46,843 bases of DNA from a virus, in IMG/VR virus record IMGVR_UViG_3300040801_003471, positions 1 through 46,843 of that record; one strand, given 5' to 3'. Position 1 is the first letter of the stretch. Each line of letters opens with the position of its first letter. Of this stretch, positions 42,178-46,843 are shown piece by piece. Both the position numbers and the translations under genes were made by a program. The notes under the pieces are model-generated. The model did no database searches. It was not told the origin of the DNA and saw nothing but the letters and a program-made list of their open reading frames with translations.

Positions 42178-44088
42178 ATGTTTCGCACCTATAGTCAATA
42201 TCAACATATCAATGAAAATACTGCAGAAGCAAAAGCTTTAGTTAATAAGCTCATATCAGCAAATAAATTACCTGCAGATGAACTAACTAATCCTGAAAGT
42301 GCATATAATAAAATTAAAATCATGTTAGGAAATAATCTTGGTAATATGGGATATTTTGTTGCAAAATATTACGAAAAACCAAGTGAGGGAACATTGAGAA
42401 TGCTGGATAAACTTTGGAATTGGTTAAATCAATTAAAAAAGTATAAAATTAAGTTTGATTTAAACCAATATAAAAACCGACCACTTCAAGATTTACTTAA
42501 AGATGTTCAACTTTCTTTGGGCGCAAAAAATATTCCGGGTTTAGTGGTAGACGAACATGATGAGACTAAACATATAGCGAATTTAACTAAAGATTACAAA
42601 ATTGTCATATGTGTTTCAAAAATTGGCGGAAAATGGGTATCTGATCCTGATGCTGTTAAATTTTGGGGTAGTCCAACTTGGTGTATTCAATCGGAAGCAA
42701 CATTTAAAGGAACATATGTCAAAACGAATAATCATCTTCAATATATTTTTATACATAAGAATATTTTTGATGAAATTAAATATGCCGGCATTATGAAACA
42801 AGATTCTAAAGTCAAAGTTGTTCCATACAACTATCCACATATATCCGGCTCTGGTCAATCTGATTATGATCCATGGTTTGACCAAAATCACAGAATAGGT
42901 ATAACAACAAAGCCAACAGATATTTCTGATATTACTCAAACAATTGATTCAATACAACGAAAAACATTTAGTTATACTGTATCAAATGATTTAAATTCTA
43001 TGATTAATGATTCAACTGTTGTTGAAAAATTAGGTACTAGTGTTCAAATTATTGACAAAGAAGTTCGAAATGCGCTAAATCTTATGCCTTCTAGTGCTAA
43101 TCTTGATGATATAAAATTTGTAGATATTATTCAATATTTAGATATTGATATTAATAATAAAGAAGATGAACAATTGAAAAATAATGTGGTGAAGTTCAAA
43201 AAATTCATTGACAAAATTAAATCAACAAGTTTATATACCGATCAATATCAAAAATACATTGTTCCATTTTTTGAGCAAAATCCAGAATTAATATGGACAC
43301 ATCAATTTATGTTTTTTCATGCTAAAAAATTATCAAAAGAATTAATAGATGCATTTTCTGAATTATACAATGTTAGTTTTGAAGAACATAGCAAATTACC
43401 CTTCAATTATATTTCGACTCTTTTGCATTATTTTATGATTTTAACTAAAGAAGAAAAAAATATAATGGATCCAAATTTTGCGAGAGCATTTGGCAAAGGA
43501 GTTGTTGATAATTATTTCTTACCAAACATAGAAGATACACCATTAAAAGATTCGCCTAAAGAATATCAAGATTTTAAATCAATAATGTTGCAAGTATTCT
43601 ATGTTGGACATTATGATATGGCAAAAATGCCATCATTTGGTTCAAGAGCACAAGTATTATTAGCATTTATTTTAGTTGCCCATTATTTACATACACATGA
43701 TTATCAAAAAGGCAAACAAATAATTGAAAAATATGAATGGGATCAAGAATATAAAATCGTTAAAGGATTACTTGATATATTAAATGACCCAGATAGTAAA
43801 AATTCAGATATAACATTCGAAAAACCTAAAGTCCAAGAATTCCTAATTAAACTAATTAAAAATTTACAATATTCACTTTCAGAAATTGTTCAAAATCCTT
43901 CAACAGGACAAGTTGAGTACAAAACACAAAACATAGAATATGTTATTAGGTCAATTATGGCTGCCGATTCAAGTATTGAGTTAACATATAATCCTTTGAA
44001 ACATAATACATTTTTATACATAGTGCTTAAACACTTCTTAATGACACATCCTGAAATTAAAAAACAGCTAGAGGAAGAATCCAAATAA
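42178..44088 (+). CDS. WCI-motif protein with capsid-targeting leader, paralog of the gene at 31586, 636 aa
   Basis: N-terminus MFRTYSQYQHINE, then NTAEAK, a strong capsid-targeting peptide predicted to be cut after Glu13 (compare T4 MKTYQEFIAE). The body shares PGLVV, KFWGSPTWCIQSE and LQYIFIHKNIFDE with the protein at 31586, plus the helical C-terminal half. No enzyme family recognised. The location between gp17 and the sheath gene, the late-type promoter and the leader point to a protein packaged inside the head and probably ejected with DNA. The paralog lacks the leader. Confidence 0.8.
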   Translation: MFRTYSQYQHINENTAEAKALVNKLISANKLPADELTNPESAYNKIKIMLGNNLGNMGYFVAKYYEKPSEGTLRMLDKLWNWLNQLKKYKIKFDLNQYKNRPLQDLLKDVQLSLGAKNIPGLVVDEHDETKHIANLTKDYKIVICVSKIGGKWVSDPDAVKFWGSPTWCIQSEATFKGTYVKTNNHLQYIFIHKNIFDEIKYAGIMKQDSKVKVVPYNYPHISGSGQSDYDPWFDQNHRIGITTKPTDISDITQTIDSIQRKTFSYTVSNDLNSMINDSTVVEKLGTSVQIIDKEVRNALNLMPSSANLDDIKFVDIIQYLDIDINNKEDEQLKNNVVKFKKFIDKIKSTSLYTDQYQKYIVPFFEQNPELIWTHQFMFFHAKKLSKELIDAFSELYNVSFEEHSKLPFNYISTLLHYFMILTKEEKNIMDPNFARAFGKGVVDNYFLPNIEDTPLKDSPKEYQDFKSIMLQVFYVGHYDMAKMPSFGSRAQVLLAFILVAHYLHTHDYQKGKQIIEKYEWDQEYKIVKGLLDILNDPDSKNSDITFEKPKVQEFLIKLIKNLQYSLSEIVQNPSTGQVEYKTQNIEYVIRSIMAADSSIELTYNPLKHNTFLYIVLKHFLMTHPEIKKQLEEESK

Positions 44089-44131
44089 AGAGTCAAACGT
44101 TTTTATGGATTTATATATATCTTAGAAATAG

Positions 44132-44153
44132 GTGAATTATCATTAAAATTCAC
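44132..44153 (+). other. Hairpin between two late genes
   Basis: Stem GTGAATT/AATTCAC with an 8-nt loop. No T tract follows, so it may be an RNA processing or weak termination signal rather than an intrinsic terminator. Confidence 0.35.
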
Positions 44154-44167
44154 TTCATAAAAGAATA

Positions 44168-44178
44168 TATATAATAAA
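44168..44178 (+). promoter_or_regulatory. Putative late promoter of the sheath gene (TATATAATAAA)
   Basis: Identical 11-mer 32 nt before the ATG at 44200. The extended version reads TATATATAATAAATAAAAA. Confidence 0.6.
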
Positions 44179-44199
44179 TAAAAATTTAATTGATAACCA

Positions 44200-46843
44200 A
44201 TGGCAATCCAAATTTCAAAGTATAAGCGACCAGGTATTTTTATTGAAGAAATAGATCAGTCAATACAGCAGATTCCGGTACAAGATACTTTAATAAATTT
44301 GGTTGTTGGCTTTAGCAAGAGAGGTCCAGTTAATCGACCTGTTCTAGTTAATTCTGCAGCTGAGTTTACAAGTATTTTCGGTGATATCGATAGAAATTTA
44401 GAGAAAAAAGGTTCATATTTTCACAGAACAATTCTCAACGTATTAAATCAATCACCAATTTGGGCATTAAATTTGCTAAAAACAGATAACGAATTAGATC
44501 TATTGGATTGGGAAAGTGTTTCAACTGCCGCACAATATGATAATTCGATTATTTATAATGATCCATATGCGGATTTCTTTAACAAAAATGAATTTTGGGT
44601 AAGAGATACAGAATCATTTTTGAACGTTGCTGATAAAAGACAACCTACCGTCAAAGAAAAGATTCTACATATTACAAATATGTCAGATAAGAAGATCAGT
44701 GTGTTCATGTACCGTTCTCAAAATACTACCGGGTTTGATATCAATGCAGAAGATTGGTATGGAGGTCGTGACAAAGTTCCAACGTGGATGTACCCGAATG
44801 ATTTAATTAGTGACTATATGATGGACGTAGTGGTTGTTTCTGGTGAATGGTCAAATTATCAAGTTTTAGCTGTTGATCCAAGATGGAGTAAATACTTTAA
44901 CGTAAATGGTCTAAGAAAAAATCAAATTGGTAATTTTGTAAATGATCCTAGTGTTAATGTACTTAACACTTATACTGTATCATTAATTCCTTACTTCAGA
45001 GATAATAATGGAACTGATTTCTTTATTGAAACAGTTATAAATAGAGACACAGATTCTACTGGATTGTTTGTATCTTACGATATTGATGCACTTGAAACAG
45101 ATAATCCAAATGGATTGGTCGATTTAATTGGTCACACATTGGTTGATGCTGATAGAGATAACATTAATTTCTTATCATATAAAGAAACAATAGATGAAAA
45201 AGTAGAATATGAACAACGACCACTTGACGATCCAAATAATGTGTTTGAAGAATTTTCGTTCGAGACACGCGTTTTATCTGGAGCAATGAGTTGGTACCCA
45301 ACATATAATTTACAAGCATCTGATATTAATGATCCAAGTGCAAATAAAGTATCAAGAATTACTACTGCGACTGAAGGAAAATATATTTTTAATGGATCAG
45401 TTGTATCAGTTCCATCAGGACAAGAAGTTGCTGTTCCTGATACTCAATTAGGTAGAATAAGAAAAGATACTATCTATATGGATGCAGTTGGTCAAATTGG
45501 AGTTGCTCAAGGTATTGAGGTTTCTGATTTCACTGAATGGGATAATGTACCAACAATTGCAATTGCAAGCAATTTATTGCCAATTACAATTGTTAAAGTT
45601 GGCACAAACGCAAACGATGCAAACAATCCATATACAGGAGTTGATGGTGATGGTAACATTGTTAATATTTCTAGTTTAACTTGGGCAGAAACATCTGCAG
45701 GCACATCTGGTGCAGCAAATGTTGATATTGAAATTTTCCAAAAATCATCATATGAAAGAACAATTATTTTCCATAACACAAAACAATCAGATGATGACGT
45801 AGAATATAAGAAAACACGTGCTATACACATATTCAATTACTTACAACAAAACATTTCAGTTGGTGAAACAATACTTGATATATCACCATCAGGAACATCA
45901 AAAATTATTGATGTTAGTTATTTGGTTGAATCAAGTAGCAATAAAGAAGTTGATTTAGTAATTAGTAATTTACAAACTGTAGCACAACCTTTTGTATTAC
46001 ATTATTCAGATAATGCATTTGAATTAGGAACTAAAGGTTTAAGATCGGTTGCATCTCTTCCAGATTTTGGATTAGTTAGCTCTAATTCTGATTTAGCTAG
46101 AGATTATTATGATGGAGTAATTAAATCAGGCGACTTTTTCTATCAAAATGTTATTGGAGGTGGTGATGGTTTCACTTCGGTTGAATTTTCAAAAGATTCA
46201 TTAGGACAATCAATTGTGACAATATTCACAAAAGAAACAGGCACTGGACTTGCAGGTGAATTTGATGGTCCATTAACTGATTCAGATATAGTTGGAGGTG
46301 GAGGTGAAAAAATCATTCTCAATGGAACTGAATATAATGATTCTGAATTAACTATACTATCCAGCACTAATTCAACTAGACCTACTAGTGGTGCTGAAGA
46401 TGCGGTTTATACAAAACAAGGTGAATTGTATCAGTATAAATTAGAATTAGTAGTGAATGAGAATGTTATTGAAGAAGTTTTTCACACATTTGAAAACACT
46501 AACTTATTAACAATTCACGATGCAAATGAAGATAAGATTGTTTACTTAAGAATGTATACGATAAGTAATCAATTGTATATTGATTTTGTTAACAGTGTAA
46601 ATATTGAAATTGCAGGATATAACGAAATTATTCCAGCAAATAATCCGTCTATATTTATTTACTCAAAAAGATCTAATTATAGACAAACATTAGAAATTGA
46701 ATCTGTTCTTGAAAACAATCAATTCCTAATTGATGCAAATAGATATGGTGAAGTTAAAATTGGTGATTATTTAAAAGCGAAAACGCCCGACGATCTTGAA
46801 ATTGGTGAAGTACCAAAGAGATTCACTAGAATTATTTCTAAAA
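44200..46843 (+). CDS. gp18: Tail sheath protein (T4 gp18-like), partial
   Basis: Opens with MAIQISKYKRPGIFIEEIDQ, the conserved start of contractile sheath proteins, and runs without stop to the right edge (881 full codons). T4 gp18 has 659 residues, so this sheath is enlarged already before its missing end. Recognisable early blocks are VVGFSKRGPVN, FTSIFGDIDRN and SPIWALNLLK. The middle (about 380-640) is Gly/Thr-rich and probably holds surface-exposed inserted domains. The conserved sheath C-terminal core is likely to lie beyond the window. Sheath subunits surround the tube and contract at infection. Confidence 0.93.
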   Translation, partial: MAIQISKYKRPGIFIEEIDQSIQQIPVQDTLINLVVGFSKRGPVNRPVLVNSAAEFTSIFGDIDRNLEKKGSYFHRTILNVLNQSPIWALNLLKTDNELDLLDWESVSTAAQYDNSIIYNDPYADFFNKNEFWVRDTESFLNVADKRQPTVKEKILHITNMSDKKISVFMYRSQNTTGFDINAEDWYGGRDKVPTWMYPNDLISDYMMDVVVVSGEWSNYQVLAVDPRWSKYFNVNGLRKNQIGNFVNDPSVNVLNTYTVSLIPYFRDNNGTDFFIETVINRDTDSTGLFVSYDIDALETDNPNGLVDLIGHTLVDADRDNINFLSYKETIDEKVEYEQRPLDDPNNVFEEFSFETRVLSGAMSWYPTYNLQASDINDPSANKVSRITTATEGKYIFNGSVVSVPSGQEVAVPDTQLGRIRKDTIYMDAVGQIGVAQGIEVSDFTEWDNVPTIAIASNLLPITIVKVGTNANDANNPYTGVDGDGNIVNISSLTWAETSAGTSGAANVDIEIFQKSSYERTIIFHNTKQSDDDVEYKKTRAIHIFNYLQQNISVGETILDISPSGTSKIIDVSYLVESSSNKEVDLVISNLQTVAQPFVLHYSDNAFELGTKGLRSVASLPDFGLVSSNSDLARDYYDGVIKSGDFFYQNVIGGGDGFTSVEFSKDSLGQSIVTIFTKETGTGLAGEFDGPLTDSDIVGGGGEKIILNGTEYNDSELTILSSTNSTRPTSGAEDAVYTKQGELYQYKLELVVNENVIEEVFHTFENTNLLTIHDANEDKIVYLRMYTISNQLYIDFVNSVNIEIAGYNEIIPANNPSIFIYSKRSNYRQTLEIESVLENNQFLIDANRYGEVKIGDYLKAKTPDDLEIGEVPKRFTRIISK

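Overview
The window reads as part of the genome of a large T4-type myovirus. It is very AT-rich and carries T4-like genes for portal, prohead protease, major capsid protein, both terminase subunits, tail sheath, the gp46/gp47 recombination nuclease and gp56 dCTPase. The host is probably a member of Bacteroidota. Starts are almost never preceded by a Shine-Dalgarno sequence, only by A/T-rich leaders. Two genes have host-type TAnnTTTG promoter boxes, and small secreted or lipoprotein genes look Bacteroidota-like. This host call is an inference. No tRNA, rRNA, CRISPR array or insertion sequence was seen.

Layout. 1-9.9 kb: a left-edge partial gene, portal, small genes, a translationally coupled UDP-galactopyranose mutase / beta-glucosyltransferase-like pair, then a prohead protease fused to a scaffold-like repeat protein, and the major capsid protein followed by two terminators. 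10-13.4 kb: small membrane or lipoproteins, gp46 and small unknowns. 13.4-23 kb (all minus strand): a retropepsin-like protease, tiny genes including one carrying a copy of a conserved capsid-protein segment, the gp56-like dCTPase, an OmpA-like virion candidate, several unknown or structural genes and an EVVEEP-repeat protein. 23.1-24.4 kb: gp47 and a tiny gene. 24.4-31.3 kb (minus): two small fibre-like proteins and a 2041-residue PKD-containing baseplate/tail protein. 31.5-36 kb: a large WCI-motif protein, a RecB/Cas4-like nuclease and a peptidoglycan-binding-domain protein. 36-37.4 kb (minus): two tandem paralogous secreted HExxH peptidases. 37.5-46.8 kb: a Nudix hydrolase, small terminase (minus), large terminase, the second WCI-motif paralog, and the tail sheath running off the right edge.

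How the parts work together. Late morphogenesis genes tend to have a TATATAATAAA or exact TATAAATA box about 25-35 nt before the start, like T4 late promoters. Several non-capsid proteins begin with a short basic/aromatic leader ending in a (L/I)xE site, the signature of T4 capsid-targeting peptides removed by the gp21 protease. They are therefore candidate internal head proteins delivered with the DNA. The scaffold part of the protease fusion carries ten 14-residue repeats, nearly all with such a site.

Most interesting inference: gp56-like dCTPase, a GT with the T4 BGT active-site pattern and a complete UDP-galactopyranose mutase together suggest that the virion DNA carries hydroxymethylcytosine glycosylated with a furanose sugar (galactofuranose, or possibly arabinofuranose) rather than glucose. 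Other points of note are the capsid-segment mini-gene, the WCI paralog pair that differs in its capsid-targeting leader, and the twin secreted peptidases with host-like promoters.
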